Assembly (NCBI GenBank): GCA_937983405.1
Contig: CALJZN010000003.1
Span: forward strand, 17,135 to 81,134
Length of the DNA stretch: 64,000 nt
Source: an uncultured Paracoccaceae bacterium
GTDB taxonomy: Bacteria > Pseudomonadota > Alphaproteobacteria > Rhodobacterales > Rhodobacteraceae
Direction: 5' to 3'
The position numbers and the translations under genes were made by a program. Shown here one piece after another: positions 9,850 to 19,676 of this stretch (position 1 is its first letter; every line of letters starts with the position of its first letter). The notes below the pieces were generated by a model, which searched no databases, had not been told where the DNA came from, and was given only the letters and a program-made list of their open reading frames with translations.

Positions 9850-10656
9850 CTAGCCGTCCGGGCCGTCCTGCCGCCGCACCGCGCCGAACGCGATCGCGGC
9901 GCCGAAGATCGCCGCCGCCACCGCCACGATCGAGGGGCCGGCCGGCGTGTCCTGCCCGAGCGACAGCGCCAGCCCGCCCAGCACTGCCAGCCCCCCCAGC
10001 GCGACGGCCGCCACCGCCATCGCCTCGGGCGAGCGGGCGAAGGCCCGCGCCGCCGCCGCCGGCACGATCAGCATGGCGGCGATCAGAAGGGCTCCGACGA
10101 CCTTGATCGCCGCGGCCACCACCAGCGCCAGCGCCAGCGTCAGCACCAGCCGCTCGCGCCCGGGGTCGATGCCGGCGGCATGGGCGAGATCCTCGGACAG
10201 CGTCGCGGTCAGCAGGGCCGACCACCGCCAGGCCAGAAGCGCCACCACCGCCAGCGCGCCCGCCCAGATGCGCCAGAGGTCGGCCCAGGACACCGCGAGG
10301 ATGTCGCCGAAGAGATAGGCGGCAAGGTCCACCCGCACGCCCTGCACGAACGAGATCGCCACCAGCCCGAAGGCCAGCGCGGAGTGGGCCAGCACCCCCA
10401 GCGTGGTGTCCATCGCCCAGCCGCGCCCGGCGAGCGCCGAGACGGTGGCGGCCATCGCCAGCGCCACCAGAAGCGTGCCGGCCTGGACCGAGAGCGAGAA
10501 GGCCAGCGCCAGCGCCACCCCGAGGATCGCCGCATGGGCGGTGGCGTCGCCGAAATAGGCCATCCGGCGCCAGACGACGAAGCAGCCGAGCGGCCCCGCC
10601 GCCAGCGCCACCGCCGCCCCGGCGAGCCCCGCGCGCAGCAGGAAATCGTCAACCAT
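9850..10656 (-). CDS. znuB: Zinc ABC transporter permease
   Basis: MVDDFLLRAGLAGAAVALAAGPLGCFVVWRRMAYFGDATAHAAILGVALA; adjacent to znuC, zur and znuA. Confidence 0.9.
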   Translation of the reverse strand: MVDDFLLRAGLAGAAVALAAGPLGCFVVWRRMAYFGDATAHAAILGVALALAFSLSVQAGTLLVALAMAATVSALAGRGWAMDTTLGVLAHSALAFGLVAISFVQGVRVDLAAYLFGDILAVSWADLWRIWAGALAVVALLAWRWSALLTATLSEDLAHAAGIDPGRERLVLTLALALVVAAAIKVVGALLIAAMLIVPAAAARAFARSPEAMAVAAVALGGLAVLGGLALSLGQDTPAGPSIVAVAAAIFGAAIAFGAVRRQDGPDG

Positions 10657-11563
10657 GGCCGCGGCCCGCCGGTTCCGGCCGGGCCGGGCCAGGCTGCGGG
10701 GCGGCGCCGGCCGGGCCCGGCGCGCCGTTGCGGGGGCGGCCGGGGGCGTCGCGGGAAGCGTCGCGGGATGCGTCGCCGAAGGCGTCGCGGGGGGCGTCCG
10801 CGCCGGGATGGTCCGGCATCGCCGCCGCGCCCGGGCCCACCGCGTCGTGGACGTGGTCGTGAACGTGGTCGTGGGCATGGCGGTAGAGCGCCAGCGCCCC
10901 GCCGGTGCCGGGCCCGAACAGCGCGCGATATTCCGGCGCTGCGGCCACCGCGGTGGGCGTCCCCTGGCAGCAGACATGCCCGTTGAGGCAGATCACCCGG
11001 TCGGAAGCCGCCATCACCACATGCAGGTCGTGGCTGACCATCAGCACGGCACAGCCCAGCTCGCGCCGCACCGCCTCGATCAGCCGGTAGAACTCGGCCT
11101 TGCCCGCCTGGTCGAGGCTTGCGGTGGGCTCGTCGAGCATCAGCAGCTCGGGCTCGGCCAGCAGGGCGCGGGCCAGCAGCGCACGCTGGAACTGCCCGCC
11201 CGAGAGCGCCGCCATCTGCCGCCGCTCGAACCGCTGAAGCCCGCAGCGGGCCAGCGCCGCCGCGATCGCGGCCGCCGGCTGGCGGCGGGGCAGCGACAGG
11301 AAGCGGCCGACCGTCAGCGGCAGCCCGGGGTCGATCGTCAGCCGCTGCGGCACATAGCCGATCCGCAGGCCCGGCCGGCGCACCACCCGCCCCGCCGACG
11401 GCGGAAGGATGCCCAGCAGCGCCCGCAGCAGCGTGGACTTGCCCGAGCCGTTGGGGCCGATCACCGTCACGATCTCGCCCGGCGCGATGCGCAGGTCCAC
11501 CCCGGCCAGCGCCGTGCGCGCGCCGTAGCGCAGCGTCAGCCCCTCGGCTGCGACCAGGCTCAT
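10649..11563 (-). CDS. znuC: Zinc ABC transporter ATP-binding protein with His-rich C-terminal tail
   Basis: From MSLVAAEGLTLRYG; Walker A VIGPNGSGKSTLLRAL, ALSGGQFQRALLARALL, LLMLDEPTASLD; tail RHAHDHVHDHVHDAV. Confidence 0.92.
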   Translation of the reverse strand: MSLVAAEGLTLRYGARTALAGVDLRIAPGEIVTVIGPNGSGKSTLLRALLGILPPSAGRVVRRPGLRIGYVPQRLTIDPGLPLTVGRFLSLPRRQPAAAIAAALARCGLQRFERRQMAALSGGQFQRALLARALLAEPELLMLDEPTASLDQAGKAEFYRLIEAVRRELGCAVLMVSHDLHVVMAASDRVICLNGHVCCQGTPTAVAAAPEYRALFGPGTGGALALYRHAHDHVHDHVHDAVGPGAAAMPDHPGADAPRDAFGDASRDASRDAPGRPRNGAPGPAGAAPQPGPARPEPAGRGHG

Positions 11564-12051
11564 GCCGCGGCCGCACGGCAGGCCGGGCACAGGCCCACCG
11601 CCTCGAGGCTTGCCCGCTCGACGCTGAAGCCCGTCGCCGCGGCGGCCGCGTCAAGGGCGCTGCGCAGCGCGGCCCCCGGCAACTCGGCCAGCGCGTTGCA
11701 GGACCGGCAGATCAGGAACAGCGCCTGATGCGCCTCGCCGGGGTGCATGCAGGCGGCGAAGGCGTTCAGCCGGCGGATGCGGTGGACAAGGCCCAGCGCC
11801 GCGAGGAACTCGAGCGCGCGATAGGCCACCGGCGGGGCGCCGCCGAAGCCGTCGGCCTTCAGCCGCTCGAGCACCTCGTAGGCGCCGAGCGCGCGATGCG
11901 CCTCGAGCAGGATCTCGAGCGTGCGGCGGCGCACCGGGGTCAGCCGCAGGCCGCGCGTCGCGCACAGCGCTTCGGCCCGGGCCAGCACCGTGCCCGCGCA
12001 TTGCCGGTGGTCGTGGGCGGCGAAGGCGGCGGGCACGGGCGCGTCGGCCAT
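11560..12051 (-). CDS. zur: Fur-family zinc uptake regulator
   Basis: 163 aa with LRLTPVRRRTLEILLEAHRALGAYEVLERLK, FLICRSCNAL, VGLCPACR; first gene of the znu cluster. Confidence 0.88.
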   Translation of the reverse strand: MADAPVPAAFAAHDHRQCAGTVLARAEALCATRGLRLTPVRRRTLEILLEAHRALGAYEVLERLKADGFGGAPPVAYRALEFLAALGLVHRIRRLNAFAACMHPGEAHQALFLICRSCNALAELPGAALRSALDAAAAATGFSVERASLEAVGLCPACRAAAA

Positions 12052-12082
12052 CGGCGATCCTCGCTCGGATGTGACAGTGCAT

Positions 12083-12095
12083 GTTATGGTATAAC
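12083..12095. promoter_or_regulatory. Putative Zur box 1 (GTTATGGTATAAC)
   Basis: Perfect inverted repeat GTTAT-N3-ATAAC between divergent zur and znuA; resembles the core of Fur-family Zur boxes. Confidence 0.7.
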
Positions 12096-12108
12096 GCCAG
12101 AAAGAAAC

Positions 12109-12121
12109 GTTATACGATACC
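12109..12121. promoter_or_regulatory. Putative Zur box 2 (GTTATACGATACC)
   Basis: GTTAT-N3-ATACC, one mismatch to box 1; centre-to-centre distance about 26 bp. Confidence 0.5.
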
Positions 12122-12161
12122 CCTAATCATCCCTGCCACCCCCTGCAAGCCCGGAGGCCCG

Positions 12162-13127
12162 ATGTTCCCCCGCCGCCGTCCCGCCCTGCCGACCCTCGCC
12201 GCCGCCCTCGCCGCGGCCCTTGCGATGCCCGCCGCCGCCGAGGTGCCGCGGGTGATGACCGATGTTCCGGCCGTTCACAGCCTTGTCGCGCAGGTGATGG
12301 GCGACCTCGGGACGCCGGCGATCCTGCTTGACCGCGGCGGCGACCCCCACAGCTTCCAGCTGCGCCCGAGCCAGGCGCGGGCGCTGGCCGCGGCCGATCT
12401 GGTGGTCTGGATCGGGCCCGAACTGACGCCCTGGCTGGTGCGGGCGATGGCGGGGGTCGGGCTTCAGGGCGAGGTGCTGGGCCTTCTGGCCGCCGAAGGC
12501 ACGCGGCTGCGCGACTACGACGCCGACGCCCATGCCGGACACGACCACGGCTCCGGCGGGCACGACCACGCCCACGACCACGCCCACGACCACGCCCATG
12601 AGGGGACCGACCCCCATGCCTGGCTCGACCCCGGCAATGCCCGCGTCTGGGTCGGGGCCATCGCGGCGGCGCTCGCCCGGCTCGACCCGGCGAACGCCGC
12701 CGTCTATGCCGCCAACGCCGCCGTCGCCCGGGCCGAGCTCGAGGCGCTCGAGGCGGCGCTGCACGCACGGCTTGCGCCCGCGGCCGGCGTGCCGATCGTC
12801 GTCTTTCATGACGCCTACGGCTATTTCGCCGCGCGCTTCGGGCTCAACGTCGCGGGCTCGATCGCGCTGGGCGATGCCGCGGCGCCCGGCGCGGCGCGGC
12901 TGGCCCGGACGCGCGCGGCGCTGGCCGAGGCCGGGGCGGTCTGCGTGTTCCCCGAGGTGCAGCACGACCGCCGCCTCGCCGAGGTGCTGGTCGAGGGCAC
13001 GTCCGCCCGCCTTGGCGCGGCGCTGGACCCCTCGGGCTCGTCGCTCGACTACGGACCGGGCCTTTACCGCGCGCTGCTGACGGGGCTGGCCGACGCGATC
13101 GCCGACTGCGTCGCCGCCGGGGGCTAG
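12162..13127 (+). CDS. znuA: Zinc ABC transporter substrate-binding protein
   Basis: From MFPRRRPALPTL with signal peptide; RGGDPHSFQLRPSQARAL, His-rich loop AGHDHGSGGHDHAHDHAHDHAHEGTDPHAWLDP. Confidence 0.93.
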   Translation: MFPRRRPALPTLAAALAAALAMPAAAEVPRVMTDVPAVHSLVAQVMGDLGTPAILLDRGGDPHSFQLRPSQARALAAADLVVWIGPELTPWLVRAMAGVGLQGEVLGLLAAEGTRLRDYDADAHAGHDHGSGGHDHAHDHAHDHAHEGTDPHAWLDPGNARVWVGAIAAALARLDPANAAVYAANAAVARAELEALEAALHARLAPAAGVPIVVFHDAYGYFAARFGLNVAGSIALGDAAAPGAARLARTRAALAEAGAVCVFPEVQHDRRLAEVLVEGTSARLGAALDPSGSSLDYGPGLYRALLTGLADAIADCVAAGG

Positions 13128-13226
13128 CGCGGGCGGCAGCGTCCGGGTTCGGCGCGCCGCTGTGCCCCGCCCCCTGCGCCCCGCCCCCTGCGCCCCGCTC
13201 CCTGCGCCCGCTCCCTGCGCCCGGCC

Positions 13227-16200
13227 TCAGACCGCCGGCCGACGCGCCCGCCGCAGCCCGCGGGCCAGCGCGACAAGCAGCAGCGCGCCCAGCGTGAGCG
13301 CGGCGGCGCCCGCGAGGAACAGGCCCATCCCGGTGCCCAGCCCGCCCCGGCCCGCCAGCGCGGGCAGGGCGGCCGCGACGCGCGCGGCCACCGGTTCGGG
13401 CAGCGCCCCCGTCACCAGCGCATGGCCCAGCGTGGCCGCGAACCAGGCCGCCAGCGCCAGCGCAACCGCCACCGTCACTGCGCGCAGGCCCGACGCGCCG
13501 CGCGCCCGGCCGAAGGCGCGCCGCACCGAGCGCAGCGCGCGGGCGATGTCGAACTGCGCCGCCATCAGCGCCGGGACGAGCAGCAGCACCAGCACCATCC
13601 CGAACCCCAGCCCGTAGACCAGCGAGATCACCGTGGGCTTGAGGAACAGCGCCTGGCTCGAGCTTTCGTAGAGCAGCGGCGCAAGGCCCAGGACCGTGGT
13701 CAGCGTGGTCAGCAGCACCGGGCGCAGACGGTCGGTCGCACCGTCGATGATGGCCCGGACCAGCCCGCGACGCTTGGCGTAGTCGTCCACTGTGGTCACA
13801 AGAACGATCGAGTCGTTGATGATGATGCCGACCATGCCGATGATCCCGATGACCGAGAACATCGACAGCGCCACGCCCCAGACCTGATGGCCCCAGACCG
13901 CGCCCACCAGGCCGAAGGGGATCACGGCCATCACCACCAGCGGCCGCGTCCAGCTGGCGAACACCCAGGCCAGCACGAGGTAGATGCCAAGCAGGCACAG
14001 CACCAGCCCGCGCGTGGCGTCCGAGACGAAGTCGCGTTCCTGCTGGGCAAGGCCCGCGGTGCGGGTGGCGACGCCGAAGTCGGCCTCGATCTGCGGCAGG
14101 ATCGTGGTGCGGAGGTAGTCGCTGATCTCGGCCGCGCGCGCCGGATCGTCGCCCGCGATGTCGCCCGAGACGGTGACCAGCCGCACCCCGTTCTCGCGCC
14201 GGATGGTCGAGAAGCCCTGCCGCGTCTGCACCGTGACGATGTCGGCCAGCGGCAGATACTGCCCCGAGGGCGCGCGCAGCAGCGTCCGGTCGAGGAAATC
14301 GGCCGTCAGCTCCGACGCCGGCAGCTCCACCCGCACCGTGGCGGTGCGCGGGCCGTCGGGGAAGCGCGCGGCCTCGATCCCGTTCAGCCGGTCGCGCAGC
14401 ACCCGGCCCAGGCCGTCGACGGTGAAGCCCAGCGCCTGCCCCTGCGGGGTCAGGGCGAGGATCAGCTCTTCCTTGTCGTAGGCCAGGTTGTCCTGCAGCC
14501 CCGTGACCTCGGGGAAGGGGGCGAGAGCGGTCTTGAGCGCCTCGGCCGCGGCCTTGAGCGTGGCGCTGTCGGCGCCCGAGATCTGCACCGACAGCGCGTC
14601 GCCCCCGGGCCCCTGGCGCCAGCCGCGGAAGCTGATCTCCTCGAGCATGGGATGCCGGCGCACCGCGTCCTGCAATTCGGCGACGAACTGGAAGCTGGAA
14701 TAGGGCCGGCGGTCGGGGTCGATCAGCTCGATCGAGATCGCGCCCAGCTGGTGCGGCTCCTTGGTTTCGGCCGAGGGCAGGGCGCGTCCGGCGTTGCCGC
14801 CGATCTCGGCCAGCACGAAGGCCAGCGGGTTGACCCCGTGCTCGGCCTGAAGCCGCGCGGCGACCTCCTCGGTCGCGCGCTGCAGCTCGCGCAGCATCGC
14901 CAGCGTGTCCTCGCGCGAGGCGCCCGGCAGCATGGCGAAGTTGCCGGTGACCGACCCCTGTTCGGGCGCGTCGAAGAACCGCCAGGGCACATCGCCCCGC
15001 ACCAGCACGGCCAGCTGGCTGGCCAGCGCAAGGATGACGCCCGCAAGCACCGGATAGCGCGCCCGGACCACGCCCGCCATCAGGGGGCGGAAGATGCGCG
15101 CCTTGAACCAGTCGAGCCCGCGGTTCACCGCCCGGCTCGGGGCGTCGTACCACGCCTCGCGCGCCGACTGCGCCAGCGCGTGGCGCATGTGCGCGGGCAG
15201 GATCAGGAAGCACTCGATCAGCGAGACGACCAGCACGGCGATCACGGTCAGCGGGATGTCGCGGATCAGGTCGCCGAAGCGCCCGCCGATCGCCACGAGG
15301 CCGAAGAAGGCGATCACGGTGGTCAGCGTGGACGAGATCACCGGCGCCGCCATCCGCGTGGCCGCGTTCTCGGCCGCCTCGGCCGGCCCCTCGCCCAGAT
15401 GCCTGCGGCGGTGGTCGGCATGCTCGCCCACCACGATGGCGTCGTCCACCACGATCCCCAGCGTCAGGATCAGCGCGAACAGCGACATCATGTTCAGCGT
15501 CAGCCCCATCGCATACATCGTCGCGACGGCCCCCAGCATCGCCACCGGGATGCCGGCCGCCACCCAGACGGCGGTGCGCGCGTTCAGGAACAGAAACAGC
15601 AGCAGCAGGACAAGGCCGAGGCCCGCGAGCCCGTTGTCGATGAGCAGCGACAGCCGGTCGGTGATCATCTCGGCGCGGGTGCGGATGAGCTCGATCTTGA
15701 CGCCCTCGGGCAGCGCCAGCTGCACCTCCGCGGCCACCTGCTGCACCGTGCGCTGCAGCCCGATGGCATCGCCCTGGTCGGTGCGGTCCACCCGCACCGC
15801 CAGCGCCGGGCGGTCGCCGACGAAATAGGCGCGCTCGCGGTCGATGCCCTCGATCGTCACGCTCGCCACGTCGGCCACCGTCAGCGCCGCGCCGTCGGGG
15901 CCCGTGCGCAGCACGATGCCGCCGATCGCCTCGGCCGAGCGGCGCTCGACCCCCGTGCGCACCCGCGCCGCACCGCCCGAGACATCGCCCGCCGGCGCCG
16001 CCGTCACCTCGGCCGCGATCGCGCCGGCGATCTGGGCCATGGTGATGTCGTGGCGCAGCAGCGACGACGACGGCACCTCGACCCGGATCGCGGGCGCGGC
16101 ATAGCCCTGGATCGTCGTCCGCGTGACCCCGGCCTGGAACAGCCGCAGCACGAACTCGTCGGTGAATCGGCCGAGCTGATCGACCGAGACCGGGCCCGAG

Positions 16201-16646
16201 ATGACCACATCCGTCACCCGGTCGCGCCAGGCGCCGCGGGTCACCACCGGGCTGTCGGCGCTTTCGGGCAGGGTGCGGATCGCGTCCACCGCTGCCTGCA
16301 CATCCTCGGCGGCGCGGTTCATGTCCTGCCCCGGGGCGAAGCTGAGCGTGACCACGGCCCGCCCCTCGGTCGCCCGGGCGGTCGAGCCCTCGACCCCCTC
16401 GACCGCCAGCAGCGCGGGCTCGAGCACCTGGACGATGGCGCTGTCGATGTCCTCGGCCCCCGCCCCCGACCAGGCGACGCTGACCGTCACCTCCTGGACG
16501 ACGACATCGGGAAAGAACTGCGCCCGCATGTTGGGGATGACGGCCGCGCCGAGAGCCAGAAGCAGCACCAGCAGCAGGTTCGCCGCGGTGCCGTGGCGGG
16601 TGAAGTAGGACAGCAGCGGGTTGGGGCGAAGGGCGGGCGCGGGCAT
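13227..16646 (-). CDS. RND-family efflux transporter, AcrB/MexB-like inner membrane pump
   Basis: About 1140 aa from MPAPALRPNPLLSYFTRHGTAANLL; FPDVVVQEVTVSVAWSGAGAEDI, LTLGIVVDDAIVVGE, large periplasmic loops. Confidence 0.92.
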   Translation of the reverse strand: MPAPALRPNPLLSYFTRHGTAANLLLVLLLALGAAVIPNMRAQFFPDVVVQEVTVSVAWSGAGAEDIDSAIVQVLEPALLAVEGVEGSTARATEGRAVVTLSFAPGQDMNRAAEDVQAAVDAIRTLPESADSPVVTRGAWRDRVTDVVISGPVSVDQLGRFTDEFVLRLFQAGVTRTTIQGYAAPAIRVEVPSSSLLRHDITMAQIAGAIAAEVTAAPAGDVSGGAARVRTGVERRSAEAIGGIVLRTGPDGAALTVADVASVTIEGIDRERAYFVGDRPALAVRVDRTDQGDAIGLQRTVQQVAAEVQLALPEGVKIELIRTRAEMITDRLSLLIDNGLAGLGLVLLLLFLFLNARTAVWVAAGIPVAMLGAVATMYAMGLTLNMMSLFALILTLGIVVDDAIVVGEHADHRRRHLGEGPAEAAENAATRMAAPVISSTLTTVIAFFGLVAIGGRFGDLIRDIPLTVIAVLVVSLIECFLILPAHMRHALAQSAREAWYDAPSRAVNRGLDWFKARIFRPLMAGVVRARYPVLAGVILALASQLAVLVRGDVPWRFFDAPEQGSVTGNFAMLPGASREDTLAMLRELQRATEEVAARLQAEHGVNPLAFVLAEIGGNAGRALPSAETKEPHQLGAISIELIDPDRRPYSSFQFVAELQDAVRRHPMLEEISFRGWRQGPGGDALSVQISGADSATLKAAAEALKTALAPFPEVTGLQDNLAYDKEELILALTPQGQALGFTVDGLGRVLRDRLNGIEAARFPDGPRTATVRVELPASELTADFLDRTLLRAPSGQYLPLADIVTVQTRQGFSTIRRENGVRLVTVSGDIAGDDPARAAEISDYLRTTILPQIEADFGVATRTAGLAQQERDFVSDATRGLVLCLLGIYLVLAWVFASWTRPLVVMAVIPFGLVGAVWGHQVWGVALSMFSVIGIIGMVGIIINDSIVLVTTVDDYAKRRGLVRAIIDGATDRLRPVLLTTLTTVLGLAPLLYESSSQALFLKPTVISLVYGLGFGMVLVLLLVPALMAAQFDIARALRSVRRAFGRARGASGLRAVTVAVALALAAWFAATLGHALVTGALPEPVAARVAAALPALAGRGGLGTGMGLFLAGAAALTLGALLLVALARGLRRARRPAV

Positions 16647-16650
16647 GGCG

Positions 16651-18156
16651 TCAGGTTCCCATCTGCGCTTCGAGCCGCTCGACGACCTGCGCCGGCACCT
16701 GCGCCTCGGACAGCTGCGCCAGGATGCGCTGGCGCACCGCCGGCGGCAGGCGCGTGTTGCCCTCGACGAAGGCGACGAGCCGCGCACGCCGCTCCGGATC
16801 AAGCTCGATCAGCGTCGCCGCCTCGGGCGTCGCGGCCGCCGGGCGGACGCCGCCGGCCGCGGCGGCCTGCGTGGCCTCGGCCGCCGGGGCGGGGCGGATC
16901 GGCCGGACGCGGATCCCCGCGCCCAGCATCGGCGCGCGCTCGGCCACCACGTCGCGCCCCATGACCTCGGGCGCGCGCACGATCACCGCATCCCCCTGCC
17001 GGCGAAGCACCTCGACCGGCGCAAGCTCGAGCCGGTCGCCGGCCCCGACCACCAGCACCGTGTCGAAGCTGTCCACCGCCGTCGCGGGCAGCAGCGCCAC
17101 ATCCTCCAGCGCCGGCTCGGCCACGCGCACCTCGACGAAATCGCCGGGCCGGAAGCCGCGTGGCGCCTCGATCCGGGCATAGACGAGGCGGCCGGTCTGC
17201 CCCTCGCCCACCGTTCCGGAGACCCGGCTGAGGGCGCCGCGGGTCGCGATCTCGAGGCCCAGCACGTCGAGCGCGATCTCGACCGGCGCCGGGATCAGCG
17301 CCCCGTCGGGGTCCAGCAGCCGGGCATACTGCGTGGTCGAGAGGCGGAAGGACACCTCGAGCGCCAAGGGGTCGATGATCCGCGCCACCCGCTCGTTGGC
17401 CGTCACCAGCCCCCCGCGCACCAGCGTCACGTCGCTGAGCGTGCCGGCGAACTCGGCATGCACGGCCGTCTCGGCCAGCCGCCGCTCGGCCTCGGCCAGC
17501 GTGATGCGCTGCCGCGCGACGGCGGCCTCGGCCTGGTCGCGCCGGGTCTCGGCCTGGGCCAGCGCCTGGCGGCGCGACAGCACCGCCTGCTCGGCCGCCG
17601 ACAGCGCCAGCGCCGCCGTCTCGACCGCCGCCTCCGAGCCGACGCCGCGCTGGGTGAGGCTGCTCTGGCGGTCCAGCGCCTGCCGCCGCAGCGCCGCCTG
17701 CGCCTCGGCGGCGGCAAGCTCGTCCCGGGCAAGCTCGAGAAGCCGGCCGGCATCGCGCAGATCGGCCTCGGCCCGGGCAAGATCGGCCCGCGCGATGTCG
17801 CGCGCGGCGGTGGCATCGGTGGGGTCGATGCGGAACAGAAGCTGCCCCTCGGCCACCGCCGCCCCGTCCTCGACGCCCGGCGCCAGCTCGACCACGCGGC
17901 CGGCGGCGGGGGCGCGCAGGTCCAGCGTGCGGCGGCTGCGGACCTCGCCGAAGGTGGTCAGCACGGGGGTGATCGTGCCGGGCTGCGGCGTGACGACATT
18001 GACCGCGAACACCCGCTCGCGCGCCACCGGCGGGCGCTGCGGTGCCGCCATCCGCGACTGCACCGCGCTCCACACCATCTGCCCGGCGAGCCCCAGCAGC
18101 GCGACGGTGACCGACAGCAGGAAAAGACCGAGAAGGCTGCGCCGCAGGAACTGCAT
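16651..18156 (-). CDS. RND efflux periplasmic adaptor (HlyD/AcrA family)
   Basis: N-terminal TM, TFGEVRSRRTLDLRAPAAGRVVELAPGVEDGAAVAEGQLLFRIDP, long coiled-coil region; adjacent to the RND pump. Confidence 0.9.
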   Translation of the reverse strand: MQFLRRSLLGLFLLSVTVALLGLAGQMVWSAVQSRMAAPQRPPVARERVFAVNVVTPQPGTITPVLTTFGEVRSRRTLDLRAPAAGRVVELAPGVEDGAAVAEGQLLFRIDPTDATAARDIARADLARAEADLRDAGRLLELARDELAAAEAQAALRRQALDRQSSLTQRGVGSEAAVETAALALSAAEQAVLSRRQALAQAETRRDQAEAAVARQRITLAEAERRLAETAVHAEFAGTLSDVTLVRGGLVTANERVARIIDPLALEVSFRLSTTQYARLLDPDGALIPAPVEIALDVLGLEIATRGALSRVSGTVGEGQTGRLVYARIEAPRGFRPGDFVEVRVAEPALEDVALLPATAVDSFDTVLVVGAGDRLELAPVEVLRRQGDAVIVRAPEVMGRDVVAERAPMLGAGIRVRPIRPAPAAEATQAAAAGGVRPAAATPEAATLIELDPERRARLVAFVEGNTRLPPAVRQRILAQLSEAQVPAQVVERLEAQMGT

Positions 18157-18270
18157 CGTCCGATCCTTTCAGCGGGGCGTGCGCACGTCCCGCAACCGCG
18201 CCCTGGCCTCCGCCACCCCGGCGGGCAACCGAACCCGTCGCGCTCGATACGCCTGCAACGGCCGATCCGA

Positions 18271-18813
18271 TCATTTCCGTCGCCGGTGTTCCTCAAGCCG
18301 CGGCATGATCTCGACGAAGTTGCAGGGGCGGTGGCGATAGTCGAGCTGGAGGCGCAGGATCTCGTCCCAGGCGTCGCGGCAGGCGCCGGGGCTGCCGGGC
18401 AGGGCGAACAGGTAGGTGCCGCGCGCCACCCCGCCGCAGGCCCGGCTCTGCACCGCAGAGGTGCCGATCTTCTGCATCGAGACCCAGGTGAACAGGGTCG
18501 CGAAGGCCTCGATCTCCTTCTCGTAGACGTCGCGGTGGGCCTCCACCGTCACGTCGCGGCCCGTCAGCCCCGTGCCCCCGGTCGTGAGCACCACGTCGAT
18601 CCCGGGGTCGTCGCACCAGGCGCGCAGCTGCGCGGCGATCTCGGCGCGCTCGTCGCGCAGGATCGCCCGCGCGGCCAGGTGGTGGCCCGCCGCGGTCAGC
18701 CGCTCGACCAGGGTATCGCCCGACCGGTCGTCCGCGGGCGTGCGGGTGTCCGACACGGTCAGCACCGCGATGCGGACGGGGATGAAGGGCAGGCTTTCGT
18801 CGATGCGGCTCAT
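18271..18813 (-). CDS. moaB: Molybdenum cofactor biosynthesis protein B
   Basis: From MSRIDESLPFIPVRIAVLTVSDTRTPADDRSGDTL; VVLTTGGTGLTGRDVT; FALPGSPGACRDAW. Confidence 0.9.
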   Translation of the reverse strand: MSRIDESLPFIPVRIAVLTVSDTRTPADDRSGDTLVERLTAAGHHLAARAILRDERAEIAAQLRAWCDDPGIDVVLTTGGTGLTGRDVTVEAHRDVYEKEIEAFATLFTWVSMQKIGTSAVQSRACGGVARGTYLFALPGSPGACRDAWDEILRLQLDYRHRPCNFVEIMPRLEEHRRRK

Positions 18814-19676
18814 GCGGGGGGTCCTTGGTTGCCGGGTCGGGGGCTGCGCAGGGCCGCCTGCAGGGTCAGAAGGTCGGCCCACGCCTCGCGCTTGGCCACG
18901 GGCGTGCGCAGCAGATAGGCCGGGTGCGTCATGGGCAGCACCGGCCGGCCCAGCGCCGCCGTCCAGCGGCCGCGCAGCCGGGTGATGCCGGCCTGACCCA
19001 GCAGCGCCAGCGCCGGCGCGTTGCCCATAACCACCACCACCTCGGGATCGGCCAGAGCGATGTGGCGCTCGAGGAACGGGCGCGCCAGGGCGGTCTCGGC
19101 CGCGGTGGGGGTGCGGTTGCCGGGCGGCCGCCAAGGCAGGACATTGGCGATGTAGAGCCCGCGCGCGGGGTCGGGCGCGTCGCGCGAAAGGCCGATGGCG
19201 GCGAACATCAGGTCCAGCAGCCGGCCCGCCCGGCCGACGAAAGGGCGGCCCTCGAGGTCCTCCTCGCGCCCCGGCGCCTCGCCCAGGATCATCACCCGGG
19301 CGCCGGGCGTCCCGTCGGCAAAGACGAAGTTGCGCGCGCCGCGGCGGATCTCGAAGCCCTCGAAGCCGCGCAGCGCGGCCGCCAGCCCGGCAAGGTCGGC
19401 GGCCGCGGCGGCCAGGGCCCGCGCCGTCCCGAGCAGGGCGGCAAGGTCGGGCCCCTCGGCGGTCGATGGCGTCGCGGCAGGAAGCGTCGGCGCGGCGTGG
19501 TCGGCCGCAGGCGCCTGCCGCAAGCCGGGCGGCGGCCGCGCCGGACCGGGGTTTGCCGGCACCCGGGCCAGGGCATAGCGGTCCACCGGCGCATCCGTGA
19601 TCGCCTCGGTCGCCCCCATCGCCAGCTGCCAGTCGAGCAGCGCGGCCAGAAGCTCCGTCGTGCGGTCGGGGGCCAT
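18810..19676 (-). CDS. Uracil-DNA glycosylase, family 4-like
   Basis: From MAPDRTTELLAALLDWQL; VMILGEAPGREEDLEGRPFVGRAGRLLD, YIANVLPWRPPGNRTPT, PMTHPAYLL. Confidence 0.9.
   Translation of the reverse strand: MAPDRTTELLAALLDWQLAMGATEAITDAPVDRYALARVPANPGPARPPPGLRQAPAADHAAPTLPAATPSTAEGPDLAALLGTARALAAAAADLAGLAAALRGFEGFEIRRGARNFVFADGTPGARVMILGEAPGREEDLEGRPFVGRAGRLLDLMFAAIGLSRDAPDPARGLYIANVLPWRPPGNRTPTAAETALARPFLERHIALADPEVVVVMGNAPALALLGQAGITRLRGRWTAALGRPVLPMTHPAYLLRTPVAKREAWADLLTLQAALRSPRPGNQGPPA

Noticed and set aside
13422-16964. 1180-aa plus-strand ORF opposite the RND pump
   Set aside because: Antisense shadow of a well-recognised RND transporter; composition (H/R/Q/D-rich, no motifs) is typical of GC-rich antisense frames.
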